From contig JAQGDQ010000061.1 in assembly GCA_030141605.1 (NCBI GenBank), positions 126,001-186,000 on the forward strand: DNA of 60,000 nucleotides, written 5' to 3'. A program made the position numbers and the translations under genes. A model generated the notes under the pieces. The model did no database searches. It saw only the letters and a list, made by a program, of their open reading frames with translations, and was not told the origin of the DNA. This DNA is from Tubiluchus corallicola (lineage: Eukaryota; Priapulida; Priapulimorpha; Priapulimorphida; Tubiluchidae). This document shows positions 1 through 13,176 of the stretch, in pieces (position 1 is the stretch's first letter; every line of letters begins with the position of its first letter).

Positions 1-679
1 GCAGAATCGTGAGAAAACAATAGAAGAATCAGACAAAATTTGTTTTAGTCACAAACTTCATACGTGATCTAAGTTGTACTATACTACCAAATATCACACG
101 TGTAAGCTCAAACAGAAACCTCCACAAAAATTACAATTTCTCAAAGTTATTTCCAGAAGTGTTCGGCAAATACTTCGTTCTTAGAAACAATTCATTTACA
201 AAACATCCGTCCGCATCTGGAACACTTAGTCGCCAAGCAAATCCGGTTTCAGTTTATCACAGTCACTTTAATACACAACAGATGATGAAAACAGATTAAC
301 GAAAATTACCAGTACTTTTTCGCTATTTATACGATTAGATAACTGATTACAGTATTTCAAATCAAAAGCTTCACTTTCAAGGCAAGTTTCATGATCATTT
401 CAAGCTGAGAATGATCTTAGCACAGGATTTTTGTATTGGGTTACTATTATCTCTGTCCTATGTTATTTCAGCCTTGTCTTTTCATTAACCACAAATTTAC
501 AAAGCACACAAATTGTGAGCAAAACAATTCTATTTGTCGTTTTTTGCTCACAATTTGTAAGCTTTCAGAGAATGTAATATGCACCAGTGGCTTAAACCTG
601 TAGCGGATACTATATTCTCTGACGCTCTATAAGTTCTAAAATAAATACATGGTTGTTCTATATTATAGTTGCATATGTA
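1..679. other. Intergenic or intronic AT-rich DNA, no feature seen
   Basis: No recognisable coding exon, RNA or repeat. A short inverted sequence (TTTGTGAGCAAAAC-like words near 512-552) is visible but too short to interpret. Confidence 0.5.
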
Positions 680-1255
680 CAGGGTGGACGCAGAAAATAA
701 GCCCTTTCTAACACGCATTAAAGTAGAAAATTTTTTCCCAATTTGAATATAAATTTAACAGAGTAAGTTAGAAATATCTTAGCACTTATCCACTAATTTT
801 TGCCAAGTCCAAGAAAGTCCAAAAGTAAACATTTCATGCTTGATATTGTCATCAAACTCATAAAAATCAAAAACTAGATATTAATATGCCAGTATCTTTT
901 GTCTTTATTGCATTGATATTGTCTTTATTTTATTAATATTAGTACGACTGTATTGTCAATAAAGCTATTGGTCAGTTGACTCAATTCAGTCCTCAACTGA
1001 GAAAAATAAATGATATGTCTGAACAGTTTTTATAGTGCAAGCAACAAAAAACTGAAAGAAAATGACACTTTTTGATTTTTTTCAGAGAATTTGAACTTTC
1101 TATTTAAACCTCATTAATATCTCAAAATTTCGCAATTTTTTATTTAAAACTTAATATCTGCATCTTTTTTCATGTTAAGAAGTTTTATTCCAATGCAGAG
1201 TTATAAAAATTTCAATGGATTTTTTAAAAGGGCTTACTTTTTTGTGTCCATCCGT
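680..1255. mobile_element. Candidate Tc1/mariner-type MITE with TA target duplication
   Basis: The left end (CAGGGTGGACGCAGAAAATA, then AGCCCTTT) and the inverse complement of the right end (ACGGATGGACACAAAAAAGT, then AAGCCCTTT) form terminal inverted repeats of roughly 30 bp. The dinucleotide TA is present on both outer sides (678-679 and 1256-1257). The 576-bp interior is AT-rich with no transposase ORF. TA flanks and CAGGG-type ends fit the Tc1/mariner/IS630 superfamily; the family name is inferred. Confidence 0.65.
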
Positions 1256-2101
1256 TACATAATCCACTTAATCGAACAGCCACCTATTTGAGCAGTTGAA
1301 TAAAAAAACTGTACATTACTTGATTTTATCTGGCGATGCTGCCGGCACGCAAATCATTTTCATAAGTCATATGCTCGTATACTTTTCACTACAATGTTCT
1401 TGGCTGTCTGTCTGAATCGCGGACGTAGAATTTACTTACTTGCAAGAGAGAAACTATTCAAGCGATCAAAGCCAGCCTTGGAGGCGACAAGAGTTTATCA
1501 CAGTTTAATATGCAGCGAGCAGGCGTAAACAGCCAGAGCCAGCGGAGAGAATGATTTATTGTACACAGTTTCACCTGAATAGTTCAGCAATTCTGAGAAA
1601 CCAATTATTTACAGATCTACAATATATTTAAATACTAATATGTGGATGGTTTTAAATTTGTGACATAGCGGTACTTGTTTGTTAATGACAACATTAACAA
1701 ATATAAATACTAGTTTTTTATGGATGGCAAAATATATTTATTTTACAGTAAATATAAATACCAACTTGGAGACATACTAGTAGACACAATGAAGGCTAAT
1801 TGCACAGAGTTTAAGCTCGAGGGAAACTATTGGACTGAATTTATATTTAGTAACAATAAAGCGAAGTGACCCTGTCCTCGGTCGTCTCAAATGTCGACAC
1901 GCGAAAGCAAAGTAGTGCGCTTTCAAAAAACCGGATTCTTTTCAAAGTGTTCATTATAAATTATAGATGTACTAGGACAGACAGCCACAGCAACTGTAAA
2001 TACTTGTAACACACTGGGTTGAGAAAAAAATCTAAGGTGAAATAGAAATAGATAATAATACAATTTATGATAGTTCGTTTGAATATTTAGCAGATAAATA
2101 A

Positions 2102-2185
2102 TGCTGCTGCTTTTACTGCTGCTGCTGTTCCTGTTGTTGTTGCCGTTGTTGCGATTGCATTAGCTGCTTTGTTGTTGTTTTCTTG
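2102..2185. repeat. Imperfect CTG/TTG (CAG/CAA) triplet tract
   Basis: CTGCTG and TTGTTG units are interrupted by TTA, CCT, CCG and GAT. On the minus strand one frame reads as a Gln-rich tail, but the rest of that frame (2185-2496) looks like random translation and no family is recognised. Treated as a simple repeat. Confidence 0.75.
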
Positions 2186-2400
2186 CAGTAGCAACAGTGG
2201 CAAAGGCAACAATAAACAGAAACATCGGCAACTAACTGCAAGAACAGAATGAAGTTATATAAAGTCAAACGATTGTCAAGGCTAAAGACATCGATAAGAA
2301 TATTTGAAGACACGAACATTCGATTTCTAATCAATGGTTTAAGCAAACACAAGCTTACTCTGTAATACTCACAAGTATATTCAAACAAATCTAGACTTAG

Positions 2401-2548
2401 AAAGCTTACGAAATCTGGACAATTTCTAGGCTCAACAAATGGCTCACAAACTAACAGAAGCCATGGTGCTTTAAAAAGCTTACGAAATCTGGACAATTTC
2501 TGTGTTCAACAAATGGCTCACAAACTAACAGAAGCCAGGGTGCTTTAA
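2401..2548. repeat. Tandem duplication, two copies of 74 bp
   Basis: AAAGCTTACGAAATCTGGAC begins at 2401 and again at 2475. Both copies run through CAACAAATGGCTCACAAACT to GGTGCTTTAA, with only a few substitutions (TAGGC/TGTGT, CCATGG/CCAGGG). The close identity suggests a recent event. Confidence 0.93.
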
Positions 2549-3675
2549 TTATAAATGTTCAAAGTGAGGTAATTACACAAGCACGTAATTATTATGCATG
2601 TATATATACGTAGGTAAATTTTTAGCTTACTCGCTTGCGAATAACTCTATAAAACCGTTTATTTCGCCACAATATCGATCTGTCATGCAAAACTTGGACA
2701 TTTATTTATTTTAAGGCAAACAATACATACTAAAGTTTCACAAAAGCTGGAATTACTGATCATCAGTGTATGGTTGCGCTTGTCAATTCGTGAAGGTGTG
2801 TGGCAAGCGTAAACCAATGCTTCACACTCCGGATTAGCTTTACTGAAAGCTAAAAGTATCGGTGCAGAGATTCACCTAGCCTGGGGTTTCGCGTGACAAA
2901 TTCGTATCTTGTTTAACTTGTTTAGCTTAGCGTGGGTAGAAGAACAAAATGCATAGGTCGCAGGTTCGAACCTAAATAAGACAAGAATGTATTTTGGCTC
3001 GCCAAATTTTCTTTACTTACTTAGCGCTGAAAAATAAATTGGAATCTACCTTTGGAAAAGTGAAAACCTCAGTAAGCCTTTCCGATTTATTATATAACTT
3101 ATATAAAAGAAGTTGAGTGTTACTATTACAGCCCAGGGATTTCTATGTCTAAAATGATACAGTTGCAGACTAGACAATGTTAAATGCATTATGTTTAATA
3201 ATTAATCTGTTAAGCTGAAGAAGGATGTACTTTATATTTTTGCAGAATGCAGCTGGTTAATCATGTGGAGTTACTGTAGAGTACAGAACGATACTTCTGT
3301 CTGTCCTACTTAAACTAGCAGTTTTCATGCATTGATTGTCAAAACCACTTAAAACAAAATATGATCTATAAAACGCATAAAATCTCGACAGCATGATATA
3401 TTAATCGCCGGTTATAGTTTGTTTTACATCAACGCACAGATTTAGCGTGTGGTAATCGACACGGAACTTGCATTCCACGCAACACATTTTAATTGACCTC
3501 TATAATCGACATCGCTGTGGATGAACTGCGCATGCTCAGAACCGCTTTTCCCACAGATTACAGTTGCCATAAAAACAAGATCGCGAAATACTTAATACTT
3601 CGACAATAATGCTCACGTTCAACAGTTTATACAGTGCGCATATATTTTGTAGGTGAAAAATAAGAATACACAGTT

Positions 3676-3927
3676 TAAGGTAAGAAAAGTAACAAGAAAA
3701 GGAAATGACAGAAGAAAGAGAGAAAATATAAGAAAAGAAGAGACTCACCCCACAGTGGGAAATAGAAAAGAGGAGAGAGGGAAAAAGAAGACATGAAAGG
3801 AGAAGGATGGGGAAGAGAGAGGGAGAGAAAAGACAGGAAAGGAAAAGAAAGGGGAGACACACACACGCACACATACACCCACACACACAGAGGGGGAGGG
3901 AGAGAGTGAGAGACAGAGAGAGAAAGA

Positions 3928-3967
<40 letters not shown>

Positions 3968-3998
3968 GAGACAGACAGAGACAGACAGACAGACAGAC

Positions 3999-4084
<86 letters not shown>

Positions 4085-4085
4085 G
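3676..4085. repeat. Long purine-rich tract with compound (AG)n/(ACAG)n/(AG)n microsatellite
   Basis: The plus strand is almost entirely purine from about 3676 apart from a short CA-rich island (3855-3890). From 3930 it becomes (AG)n, then (ACAG)n (about 3957-4035), then (AG)n to 4081. Such tracts create long false ORFs of Arg/Glu or Ser/Leu repeats on both strands; none is a gene. Confidence 0.95.
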
Positions 4086-7000
4086 AAAACGGACATTTCT
4101 GTGTGTGCATCAGTGGTATTTGCACAGCATAATGAGAGGGCATGATAAGCATCGAATATTCATCGTGTTAGTATTGAACCGTCGGAAGACAGAAACATTT
4201 GAGTGTTTGTTTTAAGGCCGCAATTTCCACAGCAAGAATTTTTATTGCAGGTCACGGAAGCGCCGTTAAACAGTTTACAGCGTGCAGCAGACAACGACTT
4301 ACCCGTTTCTAGGGAACTATTTTTTTATGTTACCTAAATCCACAGAGTTTACAAATGCTGCGCAAGACTAAATAGCAAAATAATGTACAGTAAATTTTGA
4401 CAGACATGTGATTCTCGAAAAGGCGCTTATCAAAAACGAAAAGATCGCGCATAAACGAACAAAAAACACGAAAAATGTTAGAGTAAATCGCTATTTTCAA
4501 TTAATCAAAATAAATCTCATGGACCACGTGATTTCCGTAATTCTCCTTTAAATGACTGCAGCCGCAATGCGAGATTTGATTAATGATACGCAAAACAAAA
4601 GTACACAAAAAATGATATCTGCAACTTACTTAAAAGTGATCAGTACTTAAAACATTGACGTCTTCTGAACCTCAGTCAAGTTCTTCTGTCTGACCAGAAC
4701 GCAGCTTCTAGTCAATACGTCTTCAAATAACAAAATCACTTTACACTGAGCGTCTGTGACTGTGAGTGCCAGCTCTAATATCATGCAATAAATTACTTCA
4801 GTGCCACAAAGTCCATTCTGCTATTTACTCAAGATGATGACCTATCTGTGCTTTCCATTATATCCAAATGATGGACCTAATCCATTGCAGCTTGAAGGCT
4901 GTGATAAGCTGGATGAGCTGATTGTGCACGTGTATTATTCATTCTGAACTTCCAAATGCGCATAGAGGTACATTGGTACTGATGGAACAGAAACGACAGC
5001 AAGAGACTTGAGTATGTTCACAAATATGCAGCGAAAATGTGCAAAAACGTATCAGGTTAAAATAAGTAAGAATTAATTTAGCCTACAGGCTTATAAGTAA
5101 TGAAATAATGGCCTTTCAGTTGTTCAAAAATTAAGAATGAAAGACACTTATTCTTCACAAACAGGTACCTGTTACTTCCTTTTGCTTTCCACCCTTATAT
5201 ATCTATTCAGACTACTCTACATACTGTGCTGACCCATAATGCAGCGGATAAGGCTTGCCTGTGCCAATCAACGAACCTCAACCACTCGGGGATAGTTTAT
5301 ACATGCAGATTTCAAATGTACTTCATCTTCAGTGAAATCATTGTAGCTTCTTTAAAATATGTAAAAAGCCAAAACGACATACATAGATATAGCTTTCAGT
5401 TTTATAATTAAACCGACAAACAGGTACCAAAGATAAAGGAGGTACCAAAAATTGTGAAAAACAGAAGAGACGGTGTGAAGTTTAATCACTTTTGTGCACC
5501 GACTGTACCGCCCCGCTGTTCACACTAGTTAACCGTTTATCATTGTTGAGGGGAATGCGTTAATTTTAGCCCGTGACCGTTGATTTAAATTAATGAATGA
5601 AAAAATTACTTTATATTCGAAAAAATGGTCAACAAGCTTAATTAGCGGGTACGTTTATGACGTGTGTACACTTGCCTTTTATGTAAATAATTAATAGTGC
5701 TAAATACTAACTTACCCACTAAGGTGAATACTGTGAAACACACGCACAAATCAAACAGCGATAATGCTTATGATAATGATGATGATTGTTAACGGTAGTA
5801 CAACACGCACAGCAGGTAAACGATATAGCGTTACTAGAGGTCCCGTAAATTTCTAATATACGAAGTACAAAACTTGTGATTAAAATCCTGAAAACATAAT
5901 AATTTTATGACACTCGTAAAATCATTAAACTGCACACGTATAATCCATACAATTTTTCTATCTATTCACTAGTTCGTCAATCTCATCTCATTAAAGTCTT
6001 GGAACAATATCTTATGTCTTTGTGGGTTTACAGCCATAGAGAGTCTCACTAAAAATTTCATCCTTTGCACACATGCTACTAACAACAGAATATGGGTTAG
6101 TAGTTTTTTGTAGCTCAGTATTGCAGGAAAACTTCGCGGCAAGAATCAGATTTCCTCTGTTCTATTTATACAGGACCTCAGCATGATATCTGACCTATCC
6201 GCTGCGAGGTTATTTTTAAGCATAAGAGACCATTCATTACAGTCGCATAGGGCAAAGACTACAGGGTTGAGACAAGCCACCTACATCTATTTAACTGACG
6301 CCTAGAAGCCAGCTAAAATGAAACTAAGTTCAAACTGTTTAATATTGGCTGCAAGCATGACCTAGTGGTCTAGTGCAGTATTTTTTTGTCTCGCTCTTGA
6401 GATTGCACATATGTTATTTGTTATCCAAAGAATCGAATATTTCAAAGAAATTGAAGAATTAGACTAGAAAACATGTCGTTTTTAATGCATACCAATGGCC
6501 CAATAGCAGTCTTGCAACTCACATTTTGACAACTTTACTAAACTGTGGCAAGTCAACAAGTAATCATTTATGTTAGACATGTGGAGATTTAACCCATCTA
6601 ATGCTTGTTAGTCTCCACGAGCAAGAAATTTAGGAATTTTGGCCTGTAGAATATAATTGGAACAGCCCCCTGAAACAGAATGAGAACTCATACTTGTACA
6701 CCAAAATCTGAAGACTTTAGCAGCTTGTCCTAAAATCCTTTAAATAACTTGTTCTTCAAACATTATGAGATGCAGAGAAAGGCTTCACAAAATTTCAACA
6801 ACTGCACAAATTATTGAAAAGCTCACACAAATAAATTAGGTGAAATCTAATTTCAGAGTTGGCCTTTTAATGCACACAGAAAAGCATACCTCTCTTACAT
6901 GGAATCAATACAATTTCGCAGTCACCTCCACACTATTTAAAGGGCACAGTTTATAAACTTTGTGCGAAAAATGTTCTAAGTAATTACATCAAATGAAAGT

Positions 7001-10000
7001 GCATTTTGGGTGAAATTACAATGGGTGAAAATTTGTTCTGACAGCTTTTCATCTTGTGACTTCACCTATGGCTCTTTGAACAAAAAAAGAATGTTATTTC
7101 TAAACATATTTTTATTTAATCATAACCTTTGGTGTGCACTTATACATAATTGATTAATAATACCTTAGGCTATGGGTTCCCAGGTGTTGCTTGGAAAGGG
7201 ATTAATAATACCTTAACAAATGGGTTTCCAGGTCTTGCCCAGATATATTCCTACAGTAAATTTGGGATTATAGCTTCATCCATTTTAACCATTTTGATCT
7301 TATTGTGCGAGCAAACAAATGCACAGACAGTTGAAACTAAATACCCTATCCATGCATCAACTGGACAATGAAATATTTTGATCCCTTGCAATCCATCCAC
7401 AAAACAAAACCAGTTTTAGCTTATGTGCCTAATGAAATGGTAAAGAATTTAGCGTTTTCTTACAGCTTCACAAGAACTGTAGAAAAACACAGTACATTTC
7501 CTGTTAGCATTCACTATTGTTTGTAAACAAAGTCTTGCTCTTACCCATCTAATGTCAGATATGGGGGTATTTGTTCCCCAGTTCATAGAAACTTCAGGGA
7601 ACGCTCATAGGAATGTTCTCTTGTATCACAGTGCACAATATGGTATGAAAAGCCAGAACAAAAACTTTAACAAATTAATACATCATGTAACTATTTAAAA
7701 GCTGAGCTTCAATTCACACACACAAAATGTTCTATATATGGACTTCGGCTCAGGTTATTAAAGCTACAAACTAAAATTACAATTTTTTTCTAAACTTTTA
7801 AGCACAAAGAAACACCTTTCATAAATAAATCTTTAAACAATTAAAAATTTGTCTTTATATCACTTACATATTGTCTTATTAGATTCAGATCTTGCATTGA
7901 CAGTAATGCTGAGTAAAACTTGTAAATTTAAACTCCTGCAATAACTGTTAGGCTCAACCATTTTAAAGGCAAGTCATTTGCTACAAGTTTAAATAACAAC
8001 GTGTAAAGTTTGAAAAAATAATCATAGCATTGCTAGCACACTCTTCACTAAAGTTCTAACAAAAGTATAAATTACTTTATCTTGCCAATAGGATCAGTAA
8101 TGTGTTTTTTCATGAACAAGCGGTGCACGTTGAGAGCTGTTTTACAAGGTGGCGAGAATACTTTAAATTACTAAGAATTTTCTTGTCTAATTATACAAGT
8201 CTTTCAAACAGCTAAGTATAATGCTAAGAAATATAACTTTAACTTATGGAAAGTTTTTTGATATTTAATTCCCTTTTCTTCCTCTTTAAGTTCCCAATTT
8301 ATTAATACTGTAAGACAATTTTATACATAACTGGCAGTTGGTGCCAGTAAAAATTTCTATGCTGTTGCTCCTCACCATGATTTACATATCCTACTTGATC
8401 AAAATGTGTTTATGCGAACTTTTCAAGAGGGAGCAGAAGTTGCAAGTATTTTAAATATTAAATCAGTGGAATCCTTTTCACAAAATAATTACTTTTTAGG
8501 ACTGTTATATTTAGTAGTAGGCTAAAAACTACACCTTTTGGCAGCCTACTCATTTTTGCAAAATTGTTAAAACACCTCATTAAGAAAAATTATTAGACCT
8601 CATTAGACAAATCATATCACATTGTATTAGTCAGTCTTAAGGGTGACGATCGTGGGATGAGGGGCACCGTTAATCCAAGCTAAAGAGTCACAACTGAAAA
8701 TTAAAAGTAAAAATGTCACAGAACAAAGTTACAGGAAGGAAAATCATAGGAAAAAAAGAAATAGCACCAACCCTAATTATAAGCAAATTTAACTGAGAAT
8801 TTTTTCCCTGTGACTTTTTTCTCGTAACTTTATTACTGGTCACTGGAAACCACAGACCCCAAAATTTTAACTGAGGAAGAAGGCGAAATATAAATACACC
8901 TACCCAAAATTTGACCGATTTAACTAATTCAAAGATCTTTTTTCTGGCGTCGGACAAATTTATCACTCTGTGTTAACTTTATTTGATAATTTCTAATTGA
9001 AAAGCATAGATGTTAGAATAATTATAATTTTTTGGCAAATTTTGTTCCGAAAATATTTGATTATGACTTAATATATCTGTAGACAATTCAATTCAATTAA
9101 TTTTCTTTTCTCCACAAAATGCAACAATTTCTGCATTATTCTATTAATTATAATAAAAAATTATGCAACGGAGAATGGGGGCAGCAAAGTGACCATTAGG
9201 TCAGCTGCCCCTATACCGATAATAACTTGTTGCAACAGATTACTTTATTTAGGGTATGAAGAGTTTACGTTTTGAAAAATAAGCCATAACAATAACAAAC
9301 AACAAGTCTCTGTATAATATTAATTATTATTAATAATAGACATAGTGCGGACTGATCTTGTGATTTTGTTAGTCTTCTCTCGTGTCAGACATACATTAAA
9401 CGCCTATATCACTAATATAGCCGTAATTTACTGTACGGTAAATAATAACAGCGACTAAAAGTAAAATTCTATTGATAACCCAGGGCACTTCCTACTATTA
9501 TTAGTACACTACAGTGCATGACTGCTACCATTTAATTTATAGTATACCATAGCTATTTCCGTACACTGAACGAAATATCTACATGTGTTATACGCATTTA
9601 CCTTACCGAAAGTGTTAATGTATTCTTTACTCTTTAATTCGACCTTTAAATGTAAACCATCTATACAGTCTTTTCACACAAATATTTGATAGTACCGGTA
9701 CGCCATACACCGAGTACAACTGTAAGCGCCCACTTAGTTGTGTTGGCAGTGTGCCAGACTGTTGCTAACGGAGCACGTGTGTCTTATTAAATTTTATTTA
9801 GATTCAGTTTGTTTACCTGCTACGCCAACGGTGCAATCAAAAATGTCAGACATGATCTCCAGACTTTTGCTGTAAGCTGTGAATTCTTTGATTTCTTGAA
9901 TGATCATTAAAAAAGTTCTTAATAAAACAAACAATAAAGACAGCTCTGACTAAGAATTCTAAGACTTTGTAATCTCATGTACATAGACTCTGGACTACAT

Positions 10001-10113
10001 ATCAACTGTTGCCAAAGTCCACAAATGTTACATAACAGACCATTGTGGTCATGTCTGTACCTTATTGAAACATATTGAACAATTATCATTTTGATTATTA
10101 GTAATCAGAGTAG
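4086..10113. other. Long non-coding stretch, no gene recognised
   Basis: Six-frame reading gives only short open frames without known motifs. Apart from the 48-bp duplication listed separately and scattered AT-rich simple sequence, nothing is identified. Slightly more GC-rich islands (about 4650-5000 and 5460-5580) could be promoter or untranslated exon sequence of an unseen gene, but no direct evidence supports this. Confidence 0.5.
7153..7248. repeat. Tandem duplication, two copies of 48 bp
   Basis: ATTAATAATACCTTA starts at 7153 and 7201. Both are followed by ATGGGTTTCCAGGT-type sequence and then TTGC. The second copy is diverged toward its end. Confidence 0.8.
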
Positions 10114-11338
10114 TTATTGAACGTTATTACCAGATAATCGTTTCACCTCTGCTTGGTACTTCGGGCAGGTTTTGCTTCTGGCCTCGTGGTCCCCTTTGCA
10201 ATTGGAGCACTTCTTTTCATTGGAATCACAGTCTGATGTATTGTGCTTGCCAGAGCAGATACCGCACACCACACTTGTGTTACACCATTTTGAGACGTGA
10301 CCAAAATTTTGGCAGTTGAAGCACCGTAGCGGTTTTGGCTTGGTGACAAATTGTTCTACACCACAAATTAGTTGACCGATGGCTATTCCTTTCCTTTTGG
10401 CTTCATTCAACATGTCCACACTACTGAATTTCACTTTTACGAGAGTCAATGGTTTACCACCTTTGAACTTAAAACGTTCTATAGCTGCATCGTAGTAATA
10501 AAATTGCTGGACGTCATACAGGATTTCATCCTCTGTCATGCTGGGACGACAGTCTCGTACTAGACCCCAGAATCTTAGGTTTTCTCGCATTCGTATTGTC
10601 ACCTGGAAAACATGGCTGCCATTTCGGAAGAATGTTGTTTGCTGTTTCTGTGTCTGGAAGTTGCATTTGGATTTTTCCAGTTGCCATCCTGAAAACTACT
10701 TCAAAACAAGTTCTAGGGAAATAGTGGCTAAGGTTCTTCTTTATAGACATGCTAGTCTTTGCAATGTTTTTATCGTTAACGTTCTCAATGAGTATTGTTC
10801 TGTCCGGGTCGTACGAATACGACACACTTTGCTGGTTGGTATTTCTCATGGTTTTCGCTGCAACTTGACCTAAGTTAAGTGATGCAGCATCTTGTATGAA
10901 CAATTCTGCGAACTCCAGAGTGCTACAAGTTCTCGATTTATATTCGTAATTTGGTTTTCCATGTTTGTGATATTGTTGATCACGAGTTCCTCTCGCGGAA
11001 GATCATCTTCGCTGTTGTTCAGCAGACGAATAATTTCTATCAACTTCTTGTTACTTTTCTCATGGTTTATCATGCTGCAGGCTATTTAAGCTAACGAATC
11101 CTTAGAATAACCCATTAATCGTCATTTGCTAAATTAGCTTTGCTGCTCCAACTTCTACGTGATATAGATTTTTTTGGTGAAACAACATCACTTTCAGTTT
11201 GAGCTTGTGTAGACAGGGGGTGACTGGAGTCTGAATGTATTGAATAGCATTTTCACAGGTAATTGCTATTACTTTTCTTTGCTTGACTAGCCCATTAGAT
11301 TTCCTGCAGAATTGGCAACTATTTCTGGTGTTTAGCAT
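10114..11338 (-). pseudogene. Decayed gag-like ORF1 of a non-LTR retrotransposon (CCHC zinc knuckles)
   Basis: The largest open segment (10114-10602, 162 codons) has three cysteine clusters at its residues 94-107 (CX2CX4HX4C), 113-125 (CX2CX3HX4C) and 132-146 (CX2CX3HX6C followed by P). This spacing is typical of ORF1/gag proteins of Jockey/I/CR1-like non-LTR elements. The preceding segment, in another frame (within 10526-10903), carries a probable RRM-like fold fragment (DRTILIENVNDKNIAKTS, then CFEVVFRMATGKIQM). A third frame (10870-11073) is Asn/Glu-rich and coiled-coil-like. A further segment (11129-11338) begins with a CxxC. At least two frame changes break the reading, so it is not a working gene. 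No endonuclease or reverse transcriptase follows in the element's downstream direction (below 10114). Clade assignment is inferred. Confidence 0.75.
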
Positions 11339-12391
11339 TGCACTTTACTGACTCGCGTCATTGGTACCTGGCATATCGACCCAGGGAAGGCTAGGTGCCA
11401 AACTTTTCTATTCATTAGCTAATTAGCCGGAATAGTTGTAATGATCTTGTTTTGCTGGTTCTATGCACAGCACGTCAACTGAGATGACCAAAACTCAATG
11501 TGTGACCAAAAGAAATTTAGTTTTTTACAGACAACTTGATAACGCCTTGCCGCAATTTGATTATAGATGGCACTGTTGTTTTTCTGGTAACTTTACAATT
11601 CTGCTAACACCAGTTTATACTAAGCATATGCAGGAAAAAACAAACAAATCTGTAATTTTGTGAGACACGAAAAAAACATGACCGTAACAATCATTGCACA
11701 CACTTTATCCTTTCAAGTAGCATATCCATATCTTTGAAGATATAGAACTAATAATTCTTATAATTATTAACAATTGTAGCCAATTCACTATGGTCTTATT
11801 ATTGTTACGCTTGCATAACTTTCTTGTCTTTGTATCCTAGTGGTCCAACTGTATCTTCTCATATTACAGAAGCATTTAAAATCAGTTTTCCTTCTGCAAT
11901 TAAGTTCTTCCTCAAATTGAACCCACTTGATGGATAGCTTTCATAGGTGTGATTCAATCCTCTATTACAGCCATATGCTCTTCATAGTCTTATTCGAATT
12001 AACAGGACAATATATTAACCTATTCCCACTTCTTAGTCTTTTTATACCTTCATTTAATATTCTTTTATTCAATCATACAATGGCTTCGACCATTTCATTT
12101 CTAGACAATCACTGGCTTTACCTAACTGCCAATTCATCATCTCGTAGAATTACGTCTATATAAAGCCCTGTAATTTATTTTTATATATATGATCTAAACA
12201 GATCTGCTGTACATCTGAATATTATGTATAGATAATATAGTACAGCTATGATTGCTAGAAGCCAAGATGTGCCATTATGCTTTCCATCTCATTAGTTTCA
12301 GATGTTGAGTTTTTTGTTGGTGTTGAACAACATTTTACCAATAATTGGTGAAAACATTTTATTTAAATAATAAATAATTTTCGCTTCTCGT

Positions 12392-12784
12392 TAGTAGGGG
12401 TGAGCATCGAACGTTTGAGTTCAAACATTCGAATCGAATTCGAGCAGTCGCATTCGATTCGAACGAGTTTTTTTAGTTCGAACTCGATTCGAATCCAAAA
12501 CTATAGATTCGAATAATTCAGCACTTGAATCCTTCAATCCAGCATGTTCCTGATCATTAAAACGATTGAAACATCATGCAATTAGCATAATTTAGTTGTG
12601 ATTTCTGTGCACAACTTTAAGCAAATTACTAGTCTTTTTATTGCAGAACAAAATCTAGTGATCTTTGTTTGGATAATAATCTTTGTAAGGCTAATTTTTA
12701 CTGGTGGTTTGAAAACTTGCGCGAAAATCGTTCAATCTCAATTCGAATTCCGTTCGAATTCGAGACACTGAAGTTCCTACTAGT
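12392..12784. repeat. TTCGAA-rich sequence, possible decayed hAT-like element
   Basis: Starting with GGGGTGAGCATCGAACG, the stretch 12399-12515 is packed with ATTCGAATCGAATTCGA-type palindromic motifs. A second cluster of the same motif lies at 12736-12765. TAGTAGG-like sequences stand at both outer edges in inverse orientation. A clean target-site duplication is absent, so element status is tentative. Confidence 0.4.
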
Positions 12785-13176
12785 AAGGTGTTGTGTTTTG
12801 TTTCTCTCGGAAGGCTTGTACAGAAAACCAGAAAACACGCCGTCAAATTAAACTAGTTAATAAGCGAGAATTCTACAACACAAAAGTATGAAGGAACGCG
12901 AGATGTTTTCAGTAAACGTGAAAATCTGGGAACCGTTTATCTGAAAATAGGTGTATCTGATAAGTGTATCTGAAAATACAAGTATACAAGAGAATGTGTA
13001 AGTGGCATCCATGTGAATCTGCGTGTGTCTGTAAGCGGCATGCTTCGGCTTATATAGCATGCCCGAGAAGCTTCTAGAAGTTTTGTTCCAGAACATTCTA
13101 CACGGTAAGACGATTATTCTAATGGAGCATTCTACAATGTCCTATGTGATTCTAATAGGTGCCAGCGATCTCCACA

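Noticed and set aside
2113-2496. Gln-rich minus-strand open frame
   Set aside because: The Gln tail comes from the CAG/CAA tract. The remainder has no recognisable domain and overlaps a 74-bp tandem duplication.
2918-2990. tRNA-like sequence with A-box-like TAGCTTAGCGTGG and B-box GGTTCGAACC
   Set aside because: A 7-bp acceptor-like pairing can be drawn, but the T-stem and anticodon stem do not pair, so it is not a functional tRNA.
3536-4152. Long Ser/Leu- and Arg/Glu-repeat open frames on both strands
   Set aside because: They are translations of the (AG)n/(ACAG)n microsatellite and its purine-rich flank, not genes.
8688-8966. 92-codon minus-strand open frame with hydrophobic end
   Set aside because: No family recognised, no splice or promoter context; an imperfect inverted word (GTAACTTT...GTCAC) in it was too weak to call an element.
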